DNA of 25,557 nucleotides from a bacterium (GCA_030428695.1 JAUIEM010000102.1:1-25557), one strand, 5' to 3'; shown: positions 1 to 9,284, numbered from the stretch's first letter. The notes: generated from the letters alone by a model not told the origin. A program made the numbers and translations.

Positions 1-1202
1 CCGCGCGGGATGGCGCAGCGCGGATCGAGACCGGCATGCAGTTCTACTACGGCGGCTACCGCGAGACCCGGCGGCTGCTCGCGGAGGTCGGCCTCGGTGA
101 CCAGCTCGTGCCGATCGACGTGCGCGGGCGCATCTTCTACGAGGGGAGCGCGCGGCCCTTTGCCAAGACCGTGCCCTGGCTCGGCCACCTCGGGCTGGGG
201 GAGAACCTCGCGCTGCAGTGGGCGGTCGCCCGGCAGCTCCGGGAGCTCCTGCGCATGCCGCTGTTCGCGGGTCGGGCGCGGGAGCCGCTCGACGACGTCG
301 ATGTCGCGGAGTATTTCCTGCGCCACGGCAACCGCCGCATCCTCGAGGTCGCCGCGCGGCCGCTGGTCAACTCCTACGCCTTCTGCGAGCCCGAGGGCCA
401 CAGCCTGGCGATGATGCTGCGCCTCATCAAGCTCGGCGCCCTGAGCGGGACCTACGGCCTGCGGCCCGGCAACGACGCCCTGCCGCGCGCCCTGGCCCAG
501 CGCCTGCCGGTGCTGCGTGCGCGGGCCGAGCAGGTGGTCGTCGAGGACGGGCGGGTACGCGGGGTGCTGGTGCGCGAGGGAGAGCGGCGCCGGCTGCTCC
601 CCGCCGCGCGCGTGGTCTGCGCCCTGCGCGGTCCGCAGGCGGCGGAGGTGCTGCCGCTGCCGGAGGCGGCGCGGCTGGCGGCCCTGCCGTACAGCAGCGT
701 GCTGCTCGTCAACCTGCACCTCGACAGCGCGCTCCGGGGGCCGGAGTGGGTGTACGTCTGCGCGCGCACGGCGGGCCACCGGGCGGCCTTCGCCGTCGAC
801 CTGTTGCGCCGTGCGCCGCACATGTTCCCGGACGGCAGGAGCGTGCTGCAGGTCGACTTCGCGACGCCGCAGTCGGACGCCCTGTGCGGCGCGGAGGACG
901 AGGCGGTGATCGCCCAGGCGCTCGCTGATCTGCGCGCCTTCCTGCCCGATATCGACGCCCGCTGCGTGCGGGCCGACGTCGTCCGCCGCCCGCGGGCGAT
1001 GCCGCGCTTCTCCTGCGGGATGTTCTCCGAGGTGCGGGCCCTCGCCCGGGCCATCGAGGGCTCGGTCGAGGGCCTGTTCCTGGCCGGCGACTACCTGCGG
1101 GTGCCGCTCTGCGAGGGCGCGGTGCGCGCGGGCCGCGCGGCGGCGCGGCGGGCCCGGGGGGTGGGCGCTACTCGCCGGCGTGGCGCGCGAGCGCTTCCTT
1201 GA
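1..1202 (+). CDS. FAD-dependent oxidoreductase of the protoporphyrinogen oxidase / phytoene desaturase type, 5'-truncated
   Basis: The reading frame is open from the first bases of the window, so the N-terminal dinucleotide-binding (GxGxxG) part lies upstream and the ATG at 36 is probably internal. The first visible residues (IETGMQFYYGGYRET) match the segment after the Rossmann fold in NAD(P)/FAD-dependent amine-oxidase-like proteins. The C-terminus has the typical FAD-contacting block GLFLAGDYLRVPLCEGAVRAG followed by an Ala/Arg-rich tail. Family members oxidise porphyrinogens, carotenoid precursors or similar hydrophobic substrates using FAD. The substrate cannot be read from this fragment, and no heme or carotenoid gene lies beside it. 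The stop at 1200-1202 overlaps the convergent lipoprotein gene by 35 bp. Family assignment is fairly secure; the specific enzyme is not. Confidence 0.82.
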   Translation, partial: ARDGAARIETGMQFYYGGYRETRRLLAEVGLGDQLVPIDVRGRIFYEGSARPFAKTVPWLGHLGLGENLALQWAVARQLRELLRMPLFAGRAREPLDDVDVAEYFLRHGNRRILEVAARPLVNSYAFCEPEGHSLAMMLRLIKLGALSGTYGLRPGNDALPRALAQRLPVLRARAEQVVVEDGRVRGVLVREGERRRLLPAARVVCALRGPQAAEVLPLPEAARLAALPYSSVLLVNLHLDSALRGPEWVYVCARTAGHRAAFAVDLLRRAPHMFPDGRSVLQVDFATPQSDALCGAEDEAVIAQALADLRAFLPDIDARCVRADVVRRPRAMPRFSCGMFSEVRALARAIEGSVEGLFLAGDYLRVPLCEGAVRAGRAAARRARGVGATRRRGARALP

Positions 1203-1956
1203 CCTCGGCCGCGAGGGCGGCCTGGTCGACGGGGGCGCCGGAGGTCACGACGAAGTCTTCGGTGACCTCGAGGTTCGGCTCGGTGCCGGGCTCGAGCATC
1301 TGCCCGGTGAACAGGATGCCGGCGCTGCGCTCGCTGCGCTTGCCGACGATGACGTGCTCGCCCTGCAGGATCTCGTCGCACTCGGTGATCGCGCCGGGCA
1401 TCTCGAACTCGACGCGGAGCTCCATCGAGGAGAGGAGGTCCATCATCATCGCTTCCATCGCCGGATCGGAGGGGGTCTCGTCAGCGGGCTTCTCCTCGCC
1501 GCCGTCCTCGTCGCCGGGGAAGGTCAGCTTGTGGCCCGCTTCCGTCGCCTCGAAGCGCACGCCGTTGAGGGGGCTGTCCGTGTCTTCGTCCGCGCTGCGG
1601 ATCGCGTTGAAGTCGGCGAAGTAGCCGACGACGGTGGTGTAGGTCCAGCCGTCCTCACCGACCGACTCGGTCGGCTCGTCCCAGACGATGCCCTGCATGT
1701 TCTTGAGATCGGCGAAGGGGTCGTCGCCCTCTTCCTTGTTCTCCTCGAACTGCTCTTCGGTGAACATCTCCTCGGGAATCTGCATCTTGTCGACGAGGAT
1801 CTTCTTGACCTGCTCGTAGGGCATGTTGCCGAAGGTCTGGACGACCTTGCCGGAGCCATCGGGCAAGATGTGGAAGTGCATCTTCATTTTGAGGCAGCCG
1901 GGCGTCATCGCGACCAACCCGAGCATCAACAGGACCAGGACAGAGCGGCGCATCAT
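1168..1956 (-). CDS. Acidic lipoprotein of unknown function (262 aa)
   Basis: The start is set by a strong Shine-Dalgarno (AAGGAGG) six bases before the first of two adjacent ATG codons (1956). The protein begins with MMRRSVLVLLMLGLVAMTPGC, a charged n-region, hydrophobic core and lipobox-like TPGC, so it is probably exported and lipidated at Cys21. The mature part starts with LKMKMHFHILPDGSGKV, a pattern of alternating residues suggesting a beta-strand, followed by strongly acidic stretches around residues 70-85 and 150-170. I recognise no catalytic motif. The opening vaguely recalls LppM-like beta-rich lipoproteins, but this is a resemblance only. It is convergent with the oxidoreductase and divergent from the CBS gene. 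The long open frame upstream of 1956 on this strand is a non-coding extension. Export is well supported; function is unknown. Confidence 0.8.
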   Translation of the reverse strand: MMRRSVLVLLMLGLVAMTPGCLKMKMHFHILPDGSGKVVQTFGNMPYEQVKKILVDKMQIPEEMFTEEQFEENKEEGDDPFADLKNMQGIVWDEPTESVGEDGWTYTTVVGYFADFNAIRSADEDTDSPLNGVRFEATEAGHKLTFPGDEDGGEEKPADETPSDPAMEAMMMDLLSSMELRVEFEMPGAITECDEILQGEHVIVGKRSERSAGILFTGQMLEPGTEPNLEVTEDFVVTSGAPVDQAALAAEVKEALARHAGE

Positions 1957-2127
1957 GGGTTTCCTCCTTGGGGATGCAGAACAGCGGGGCGTCGGTCGCC
2001 GACCTTCCACTCCGCGTATCTCGTTGACGAGGAGCGGGGGTGGATTGTTCGACGCCATCAGCCAAAAACCGAGCTGAGACGATGGATGCTGTCCCCGCCG
2101 ATTGCAAGGGAAAAGCCGCCTCTCGGA

Positions 2128-2163
2128 GTTGCTGTTCCCCGGCTGGTGCTGGGGAGCAGCAAC
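2128..2163. repeat. 13-bp stem-loop in the divergent intergenic region 1957-2263
   Basis: The arms GTTGCTGTTCCCC (2128-2140) and GGGGAGCAGCAAC (2151-2163) pair along 13 positions with one G-T wobble, leaving a 10-nt loop. The stem is flanked by an imperfect direct repeat: AGGGAAAAGCC just before it and GGGGAAAAGCC just after. It lies between the divergent lipoprotein and CBS genes, upstream of the CBS promoter, in a 307-bp gap that otherwise holds only that promoter and the two ribosome-binding sites. Neither side shows a long T-run, so a simple intrinsic terminator is not convincing. An operator or RNA structure is possible. Confidence 0.5.
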
Positions 2164-2214
2164 AGGGGAAAAGCCTCGTCCTTCCCGCTCGCCCGCCCCG
2201 CGGAGCTCCTCCGG

Positions 2215-2244
2215 TTGCACGCCGTGCGACGGGGCCGCTACACT
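2215..2244 (+). promoter_or_regulatory. Putative sigma70-type promoter of the CBS/DUF2834 operon
   Basis: TTGCAC (2215-2220) and TACACT (2239-2244) are separated by 18 bp. They lie 20 bp upstream of the CBS start, whose ribosome-binding site (GGAGGAGG) is at 2251-2258. This would give a very short leader. The same TTGnnn / TAnACT pattern recurs before other genes in the window. Confidence 0.5.
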
Positions 2245-2263
2245 GCGCAGGGAGGAGGATCCG

Positions 2264-2683
2264 ATGCACGATCTACCGACAGTCGCCGCCTTCATGGACA
2301 AGAGACCGCTCCAGCTCAGCCCGGACACCGGCATCCACGACGCGGTCGCCTTTCTGCTCGAGAACCGGGTGACCGGCGTGCCGATCGTCGACGCCGAGGG
2401 CACCATCCACGGCCTGCTCAACGAGCGTGACTGCCTGCGTCTGCTCGCCGAGGGCCAGGGCGGAGACGTCGCCGCGGGCACCGTGCGCGAGTACATGAGC
2501 GCCGACCCGCGCAGCGTGGAGTCGGGCATGGACGTCTACTACGTCGCGGGCAAGTTCCTGCGCGACGAGAACGCCGCGGTGCGGCGCTTCCTGGTCGTCG
2601 ACGACGGCAAGCTCGAGGGCGTGATCACCCGCTACGACATCCTGCGCGCGATCGCCCAACGCGCCGCCGAGACCGGGGAGTGA
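2264..2683 (+). CDS. CBS-domain-pair protein (139 aa)
   Basis: The ATG at 2264 is preceded by GGAGGAGG and opens a protein made almost entirely of two CBS motifs: residues about 8-60 (including VTGVPIVDAEGTIHGLLNERD) and about 72-132 (FLVVDDGKLEGVITRYDIL). A CBS pair forms a Bateman module that binds adenosine nucleotides such as AMP, ATP or SAM and regulates a partner. Here no enzymatic domain is attached, so it is a stand-alone sensor or regulator in the cytoplasm. Its stop overlaps the GTG start of the DUF2834 gene (GTGA), so the two are translationally coupled. Upstream in-frame codons back to 2102 look non-coding. The ligand and partner are unknown; the DUF2834 protein is the obvious candidate by position only. 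Confidence 0.88.
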   Translation: MHDLPTVAAFMDKRPLQLSPDTGIHDAVAFLLENRVTGVPIVDAEGTIHGLLNERDCLRLLAEGQGGDVAAGTVREYMSADPRSVESGMDVYYVAGKFLRDENAAVRRFLVVDDGKLEGVITRYDILRAIAQRAAETGE

Positions 2684-3039
2684 TCCGCGGGCGCGAGTGG
2701 CTTTACTTGATCCTGCTGATCCTCGGCACGGTCCTGCCCTGGCGCCTGATCCTGCAGTTCATGGCCGCGCACGGCTCCTTCGACCTCGGCGCTTTCCTCG
2801 CCGCGACGGCCGTCAACAAGGCCGCGACCTCGGTCGGCGTCGACATCCTGCTCGCCGCGCTGAGCTTCCAGCTCTGGGCCACCCTCGAGTGCCGGCGCCT
2901 CGGCATGCGCGGCTGGTGGGCCTACGCCCTGGTCTCCTTCACGGTCGCGCTGTCGGCCGGCGTCCCGCTGTTCCTTTTCATGCGCGCCCGGCACCTGCGG
3001 CTGCGGGCCGCCGCCGTCGAGGGGCCCCCGCTCACGTGA
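2680..3039 (+). CDS. DUF2834-family small membrane protein (119 aa)
   Basis: It starts at GTG (2680), overlapping the CBS stop by four bases (GTGA). The protein has about three hydrophobic segments, roughly residues 8-30, 48-66 and 80-100. It shows the DUF2834 landmarks: an N-terminal GTVLPWRLILQF, an acidic residue in the second helix (SVGVDILLAAL), the ECRRLGMRGWW loop and the exit motif GVPLFLFMRAR. The family sits in the inner membrane and has no established biochemical role. Coupling to a stand-alone CBS protein suggests a regulated membrane function, an inference from context only. Its stop lies inside the palindrome shared with the convergent DUF72 gene. Confidence 0.85.
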   Translation: MIRGREWLYLILLILGTVLPWRLILQFMAAHGSFDLGAFLAATAVNKAATSVGVDILLAALSFQLWATLECRRLGMRGWWAYALVSFTVALSAGVPLFLFMRARHLRLRAAAVEGPPLT

Positions 3040-3040
3040 G
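3031..3040. repeat. 10-bp palindrome containing the stop codons of two convergent genes
   Basis: CTCACGTGAG is a perfect palindrome. The TGA of the DUF2834 gene (3037-3039) and the TGA of the DUF72 gene (3034-3032 on the minus strand) are its two symmetric halves, so the genes overlap by 8 bp. There is no room for separate terminators here. Confidence 0.85.
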
Positions 3041-3997
3041 CCGGTGGGCCAGGGCCTCGAGGCTCAGGGGCGCGCAGCCCTCGGCCTTGTTGTTCGCGAT
3101 CACGTAGCACGGCCAGCCCCGCGCCAGCCCCCGCCGGCACAGGCGCACGATCGCCCCGCGGGCGTCGTCGTCGACGCGGGCGATGCGGCGGAAGGGCCGC
3201 CAGGACGCCAGGGCGCTCGCGTAGCGCTCGGCCGGATGGAGCATCCAGCGGATGACCAGGGCGGGGCCGGCGAAGCCGACCAGGGCCCGGGCCTGCTCGA
3301 GGATCCCCGGCATACGCGGGTGGACGTTGAGGCAGTGGACCGCCCCGTGCGCCGCGAGCACCGCGCGGTAGCGGTCGGTGTACAGGTTGCCCTGGCGCAG
3401 CTCGACCGCGATCAGCGGGTGCTTCGGGAGGGCCGCCAGCAGGCGCTGGAGCCCGGCGGCGAAGCCGTCCGGCCCGCCGCACGCGGCCAGAGGCGTGGGA
3501 GGGAACTGCAGGAGCGCGACCGCGGCCTGCTCCCCGCAGCCGGCGACGAAAGGCTCGATCAGGGCCGCCCGGGCGAAGTCCGGGTCGAGGAACAGGGGGT
3601 TGTGCTCGTCGCTGAGCCCGTCGTCCTCCCAACCCCGCGCCGAGACCAGGGCCGCGGGCGCCTTGACGACGAAGCGGAAGCCCGCGGGCACCTGGGCGGC
3701 GAGGGCGCGGTAGTCCTCCGCGCGCAGCGGCCGGTAGAAGCCCCTGTCCAGGCAGGTCGTGCGCAGCAGGGGATGCGCCGCGTAGGCGGCCAGCCCGGCG
3801 CGCGCCAGGGCGGCCTTGTCGTAGCGGTCGCGGTAGACCAGGCCGGACCAGCCGGGGAAGCTGTAGGAGGAGGTGCCGAGGAACAGCCCGGCCGGCAGCT
3901 TCCTGCCGAGCTCCTCGAGGGCGGGGGAGGGCTCGGACGGCCGCGGCGTCGACTCCTCCGGGGCGCAGCCCTCGAACAGGAACAGCTGCCCGCTCAG
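3032..3997 (-). CDS. DUF72 (YecE-like) TIM-barrel protein (about 321 aa)
   Basis: The conserved DUF72 opening LFLGTSSYSFPGWSGLVY appears about residue 40, followed by barrel-type motifs: FRFVVKAPAALV, PHPLIAVELR-like PKHPLIAVELRQGNLY, and a C-terminal YVIANNKAEGCAPLS, the usual YxxxNNHxxG-type signature of the family. The role is unknown, though YecE-like proteins are often found with DNA-repair or Fe-S genes. The start is uncertain. After the AarF stop there is no ATG, GTG or TTG before the conserved domain; the likeliest is CTG at 3997, whose last two bases plus the next base form the upstream TGA (CTGA overlap). The alternative is a GTG inside the aarF 3' end. Overlap implies co-transcription and coupling with the AarF gene. 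Confidence 0.85.
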   Translation of the reverse strand: MSGQLFLFEGCAPEESTPRPSEPSPALEELGRKLPAGLFLGTSSYSFPGWSGLVYRDRYDKAALARAGLAAYAAHPLLRTTCLDRGFYRPLRAEDYRALAAQVPAGFRFVVKAPAALVSARGWEDDGLSDEHNPLFLDPDFARAALIEPFVAGCGEQAAVALLQFPPTPLAACGGPDGFAAGLQRLLAALPKHPLIAVELRQGNLYTDRYRAVLAAHGAVHCLNVHPRMPGILEQARALVGFAGPALVIRWMLHPAERYASALASWRPFRRIARVDDDARGAIVRLCRRGLARGWPCYVIANNKAEGCAPLSLEALAHRLT

Positions 3998-5334
3998 TTG
4001 TGCGGCCAGCCGTCGCCGAGGACGGCGTTCCAGTCGGCCTGGGCCTCGAGCTCGGCGAGGATCGAGTACAGCCCGTACTGGATGCGGTTGAGGAAGACCA
4101 GCCCGGCGCGCTTCGACTCCCACACGCCCTTGGCGAAGGCCTTGCGCGCGAACAGCCGGCTGGCCCGCATCGTCTTCGTGTACATCTCGCGGGTGTAGGT
4201 GCGGTCGAACTGGAAGTAGCGCTCGATGCCGGGCCGCAGGATGTAGAGGATGTAGTCCTCGAGGAAGTCCCACTCCTCCGGATCGAGGCTGTCGGGCAGC
4301 GCGTAGGCTTCGCGCATCGCCTTGCGCAGCGCCGAGCCCCGCACCCCCTCGCGAGCGAGCTCGCGCACGGCGAGGAACTCCGCCATCACCTCCGGTTCGA
4401 AGCGCTGCACGCAGCCGTAGTCGAGGAAGGCGACGCGGCCTTCCGGCAGGAAGAGGTAGTTCCCTGGATGGGGGTCGGCGTTGAACATGCAGTGCTTGTG
4501 CAGCGAGCTGAACACGAAGCGGTAGATCACCTGGCCGTAGGCGCTCTTCTCGGCGGCGCTGGCGCTCGCGAGCATCGCCTCCCAGCCCTGGCCCTCGACG
4601 AACTCGCTGGTCAGCACGTGGTCGCCGCAGAAGTCCTCGTACAGCGCGGGCACCACGATCTGCGGGTCGCCCTGCCAGACCCGGCGGAAGTCCTCCTGGT
4701 TGTTCAGCTCGCAGCCGTAGTCACACTCCTCGTGGACGCGGTCGCTGATGTCCTGCAGCGAGCGCTCGACATCGAGCTTCGGCAGGATCATCGCGAAGGC
4801 GTTGCGCAGGGTGTGGATGTTCTTGAGGTCGTTCTGGATCGCCTCGCCGATGCCGGGGTACTGGACCTTGACCGCGACATCCCGGCCGTCGGGCAGGGCG
4901 GCCCTGTAGACCTGGCCGATCGAGGCGGCCGCGATCGGCTCGCGGTCGAAGCGGGCGAAGAGCTCGTCGGGTTTCTTGCCGAGGTCGCGCTCGATCACCG
5001 TCTCGAGCTCCTGCCAGCGCATCGGATGCGCCTTGACCTGCAGCTTGCGCAGCGACTGGCCGTAGATCTCGCGGTACTCGGGCGGGATGAAGTCGTCGAT
5101 GTACGAGAGCATCTGCCCGAGCTTCATCGGCAGGCCCTTCATCCGCCCGAGGGCGCTGAAGAGCCGCTCGGCGGCCTTCTGGTGGAACTTCTCCTCGGCC
5201 GCCTCGCGGCCCTTCCCGGTCGCGAGCCTGCCGGCGGCACCGGCCAGGTCGCTCGCCAGGCCGGCGGCCAGCTTGCCCATGCCGAAGAAGCGGGCGAGCC
5301 GGCTCTTCGGGACGTTCTTCTCACCAGATGCCAC
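3994..5334 (-). CDS. AarF/UbiB (ABC1)-family atypical kinase (446 aa)
   Basis: GTG at 5334 is chosen because AAGGAGG lies six bases upstream. All hallmarks of the UbiB/ADCK family are visible: KxGQ motif (KLGQ, 71-74) replacing the normal P-loop region, Ala-rich nucleotide loop AAASIGQVYRA (135-145), VAVKVQ lysine (K156), catalytic DPHPGN (287-292) and metal-binding DYG (305-307). These proteins are ATPases or atypical kinases associated with the membrane. In characterised cases they support quinone biosynthesis or lipid homeostasis. The C-terminal 100 residues are helical and lack an obvious transmembrane hairpin. The gene lies downstream of the HD-GYP gene (119-bp gap with its own candidate promoter) and overlaps DUF72. 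Quinone function is possible but no ubi/men gene is present here. Confidence 0.92.
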   Translation of the reverse strand: MASGEKNVPKSRLARFFGMGKLAAGLASDLAGAAGRLATGKGREAAEEKFHQKAAERLFSALGRMKGLPMKLGQMLSYIDDFIPPEYREIYGQSLRKLQVKAHPMRWQELETVIERDLGKKPDELFARFDREPIAAASIGQVYRAALPDGRDVAVKVQYPGIGEAIQNDLKNIHTLRNAFAMILPKLDVERSLQDISDRVHEECDYGCELNNQEDFRRVWQGDPQIVVPALYEDFCGDHVLTSEFVEGQGWEAMLASASAAEKSAYGQVIYRFVFSSLHKHCMFNADPHPGNYLFLPEGRVAFLDYGCVQRFEPEVMAEFLAVRELAREGVRGSALRKAMREAYALPDSLDPEEWDFLEDYILYILRPGIERYFQFDRTYTREMYTKTMRASRLFARKAFAKGVWESKRAGLVFLNRIQYGLYSILAELEAQADWNAVLGDGWPHN

Positions 5335-5359
5335 GGCCTGCCTCCTTGCTGCTGCGTGG

Positions 5360-5388
5360 ATTCTGCCCCGGGGGGAGAATGTGCGCAA
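5360..5388 (-). promoter_or_regulatory. Putative promoter of the AarF-DUF72 pair
   Basis: Read on the minus strand, TTGCGC (5388-5383) and CAGAAT (5365-5360) are 17 bp apart and end 25 bp before the GTG start at 5334, with the AAGGAGG site between them. It lies in the 119-bp gap after the HD-GYP gene, so the pair may be expressed independently of that gene. Confidence 0.4.
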
Positions 5389-5453
5389 GGTTGCTCGTTC
5401 GTGAGGGGGTCGGTCCGGGGAACCTGAGGAGAGGGGCTGCCGAGACGCGGGAC

Positions 5454-7643
<2,190 letters not shown>

Positions 7644-7726
7644 GAGGTGTCTGCCTTCCGCGCTGTGTCGCCCAACGCGCGGCAAATCCGGTGCCACACA
7701 AGCACCCGGGACGAGAGCTTTCCCGC

Positions 7727-7755
7727 AGTGTGGGCGATGGGAGAGCTCTGTGCAA
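7727..7755 (-). promoter_or_regulatory. Putative promoter of the FHA-GAF-HD-GYP gene
   Basis: On the minus strand TTGCAC (7755-7750) and CACACT (7732-7727) are 17 bp apart. They lie 84 bp upstream of the ATG, giving an untranslated leader of about 75 nt. It is back-to-back with the plus-strand promoter at 7781-7808. Confidence 0.45.
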
Positions 7756-7780
7756 GGGCAGATCGTCGTCAACCACTGGC

Positions 7781-7808
7781 TTGACTTGCCTGCGCATGCG
7801 GGTAGACT
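7781..7808 (+). promoter_or_regulatory. Strong sigma70-like promoter upstream of the 17-codon ORF and rsgA
   Basis: TTGACT (7781-7786) and TAGACT (7803-7808) are 16 bp apart, the closest match to the bacterial housekeeping consensus seen in the window. Transcription would begin near 7815, just before the AGGAGG site serving the short ORF at 7841, and could run on into rsgA. Confidence 0.6.
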
Positions 7809-7840
7809 TCCAGTGTCCTTTCACCAGGAGGAGAAAGAGA

Positions 7841-7894
7841 ATGGCTGTCACACAGAACACAGGTGCCGGTTCCCTCCGCGTCGCCCTCGACTGA
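7841..7894 (+). CDS. 17-codon leader-like ORF in the 420-bp gap before rsgA
   Basis: A textbook expression unit is present: promoter 7781-7808, AGGAGG at 7826-7831 and ATG at 7841. It encodes only MAVTQNTGAGSLRVALD before TGA. The ribosome-binding site is better than that of rsgA 170 bp downstream. The peptide matches no family I know and lacks a hydrophobic stretch. It may be a leader peptide controlling rsgA, a genuine small protein, or the 5' remnant of a decayed gene. The rest of the gap 7644-8063 holds two divergent promoters, palindromes at 7914-7941 and 7969-7983, and a pyrimidine-rich stretch at 7870-7912. I see no other gene there. Confidence 0.45.
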   Translation: MAVTQNTGAGSLRVALD

Positions 7895-7913
7895 GCTGAC
7901 CCTCTCCCTCCTT

Positions 7914-7941
7914 GCCCGGGCCATCTTGTGCGCTCCCGGGC
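7914..7941 (+). repeat. Inverted repeat in the rsgA leader
   Basis: GCCCGGG (7914-7920) and CCCGGGC (7935-7941) can form a 7-bp stem with a 14-nt loop, 20 bp after the stop of the 17-codon ORF. No T-run follows. It could be an RNA leader structure or simply a GC-driven coincidence. Confidence 0.35.
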
Positions 7942-7968
7942 GGAGCACGCGTCTTGCGCAACGGGCCA

Positions 7969-7983
7969 GCGCTCAGTGAGCGC
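7969..7983. promoter_or_regulatory. Near-perfect palindrome upstream of rsgA, possible operator
   Basis: GCGCTCA-G-TGAGCGC is a 7+7 bp palindrome with a single central base. Its shape suits a dimeric DNA-binding protein or a tight hairpin. It lies between the short ORF and the rsgA start. Confidence 0.35.
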
Positions 7984-8063
7984 CCGCACCCGGCATCTCC
8001 CCGTCCGACACGATTTTGATCGAAGACACGGCAGCGCGTGGCGCTGTTTCCGGAGAGAGACCC

Positions 8064-9194
8064 TTGACGCATCCGCTTCAGCCCTTTGGCTATTCCACTG
8101 TCCAGCAAGAAAACTTCGCTCAGCTCGCCTTCGACGGGGCCCGGCCCGCCCGCGTGATCGCTCTGTTCCGCGGCCGCTACCGCGTCGTCGATCGCGACGG
8201 CGAGCGCTCGGCCGAGCTTTCCGGCCGCTTCCGCCATGCCTGCGCCACGGCGGGCCCGGAGCCCTCCGCCCCGGCCGACTCCGCTGCCGCTGGCCAGGTC
8301 CTGTGGCCGGCGGTCGGGGACTGGGTCGCGATCGTCGGTGACGACCCCGCGCGCATCGAGGCGGTCCTGCCGCGCAGCAGCGCGCTCAGCCGCAAGGCCG
8401 CGGGCCGCGCCGCCGAGGCCCAGGTGCTCGCGGCGAACATCGACGCGGTCTTCCTGCTCGCCGCCCTCGACCGCGACTTCAACGCCCGCCGCATCGAGCG
8501 CGCGCTCGCCTTGATCTGGAGCAGCGGCGCGCAGCCGGTGCTGTTGCTCAGCAAGGTCGATGTCTGCGCCGCTCCGGAGGCCGCCGCGGACGAGGCCCGG
8601 GCCGTGGCCCCGGGCGTCCCTGTCCACCTGATCTCGGCGCTGGTCGGCACCGGCGTCGAGGCGCTCGCCCCCTACCTGGCGCCGGGGCGCACCGTGTCGC
8701 TGCTCGGCTCCTCCGGCGTCGGCAAGTCGACGCTGCTCAACCGGCTGTTCGGCAGCGAGCTGCAGAAGGTCGACCACATCCGGGCGCGCGACGGGCGCGG
8801 CCAGCACACGACGACCTCCTCGCGGCTGATCCGGCTCGACAGCGGGGCGCTGCTGATCGACATGCCGGGGGTGCGCGAGGTCGGGCTGCTCGACGACAGC
8901 GAGGGCCTGTCCGCTGCCTTCGGCGACGTCGAGAGCCTGGCGGCGGCCTGTCGCTTCGCCGATTGCGGCCACGGGCACGAGCCCGGCTGCGCGGTGCTCG
9001 CCGCGATCGAGGCGGGGGAGCTGCCCGCCGAGCGGCTCGCGAGCTTCCTCAAGCTGCAGCGCGAGCAGGCGTTCATCGAGCGCAAGCTCGACGCCCGGGC
9101 GGCGCTCAACGCGAAGCGGCGGTGGAAGAGCATCACGCGCCAGTACCGGGCGCGCTCGAAGTTCCTCCGGGGCGCCGGGAAGCTGCGGAGTTGA
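8064..9194 (+). CDS. rsgA: Ribosome small-subunit-dependent GTPase RsgA (376 aa)
   Basis: The circularly permuted GTPase order is clear: an OB-fold N-terminus (RGRYRV about 36-41), G4 SKVD (163-166), G1 GSSGVGKS (215-222), G2 region GRGQHTT (245-251), G3 DMPG (266-269), then the zinc-binding C-terminus C296-x4-C301-x-H303-x5-C309 (CRFADCGHGHEPGC). RsgA binds the 30S subunit late in its maturation and hydrolyses GTP to release assembly factors. TTG at 8064 is preferred because GGAGAGAG lies just upstream and the protein then begins near the usual RsgA N-terminus; an in-frame TTG at 8016 is the alternative. It is likely transcribed from 7781-7808 through a leader with a short ORF. All key residues are present. 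Confidence 0.95.
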   Translation: MTHPLQPFGYSTVQQENFAQLAFDGARPARVIALFRGRYRVVDRDGERSAELSGRFRHACATAGPEPSAPADSAAAGQVLWPAVGDWVAIVGDDPARIEAVLPRSSALSRKAAGRAAEAQVLAANIDAVFLLAALDRDFNARRIERALALIWSSGAQPVLLLSKVDVCAAPEAAADEARAVAPGVPVHLISALVGTGVEALAPYLAPGRTVSLLGSSGVGKSTLLNRLFGSELQKVDHIRARDGRGQHTTTSSRLIRLDSGALLIDMPGVREVGLLDDSEGLSAAFGDVESLAAACRFADCGHGHEPGCAVLAAIEAGELPAERLASFLKLQREQAFIERKLDARAALNAKRRWKSITRQYRARSKFLRGAGKLRS

Positions 9195-9204
9195 CCTCGG
9201 GGGA

Positions 9205-9229
9205 GCGCCGTCCCGGCCGGGGGCGGCGC
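9205..9229 (+). terminator. GC-rich hairpin just after rsgA
   Basis: GCGCCGTCCC (9205-9214) and GGGGCGGCGC (9220-9229) form a 10-bp stem with one G-T wobble and a 5-nt loop, 11 bp after the rsgA stop. There is no T-tract, so it may slow or end transcription only with help, or stabilise the mRNA 3' end. Confidence 0.4.
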
Positions 9230-9254
9230 GCGGGGGCGGCGAGGCGGGCGGCGC

Positions 9255-9284
9255 TGGACGGCGGCCCGGCCGATGCGCTACACA
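9255..9284 (+). promoter_or_regulatory. Weak candidate promoter for the regulatory-repeat protein at 9316
   Basis: TACACA (9279-9284) preceded at 18 bp by TGGACG (9255-9260), 31 bp before the GTG start. The -35 element is poor. It is included because the cgcTACAC context repeats that seen before the CBS gene. Confidence 0.25.

Noticed and set aside
7914..7941. Intrinsic terminator between the 17-codon ORF and rsgA
   Set aside because: The stem is only 7 bp with a 14-nt loop and has no following T-run, so it was kept only as an inverted repeat.
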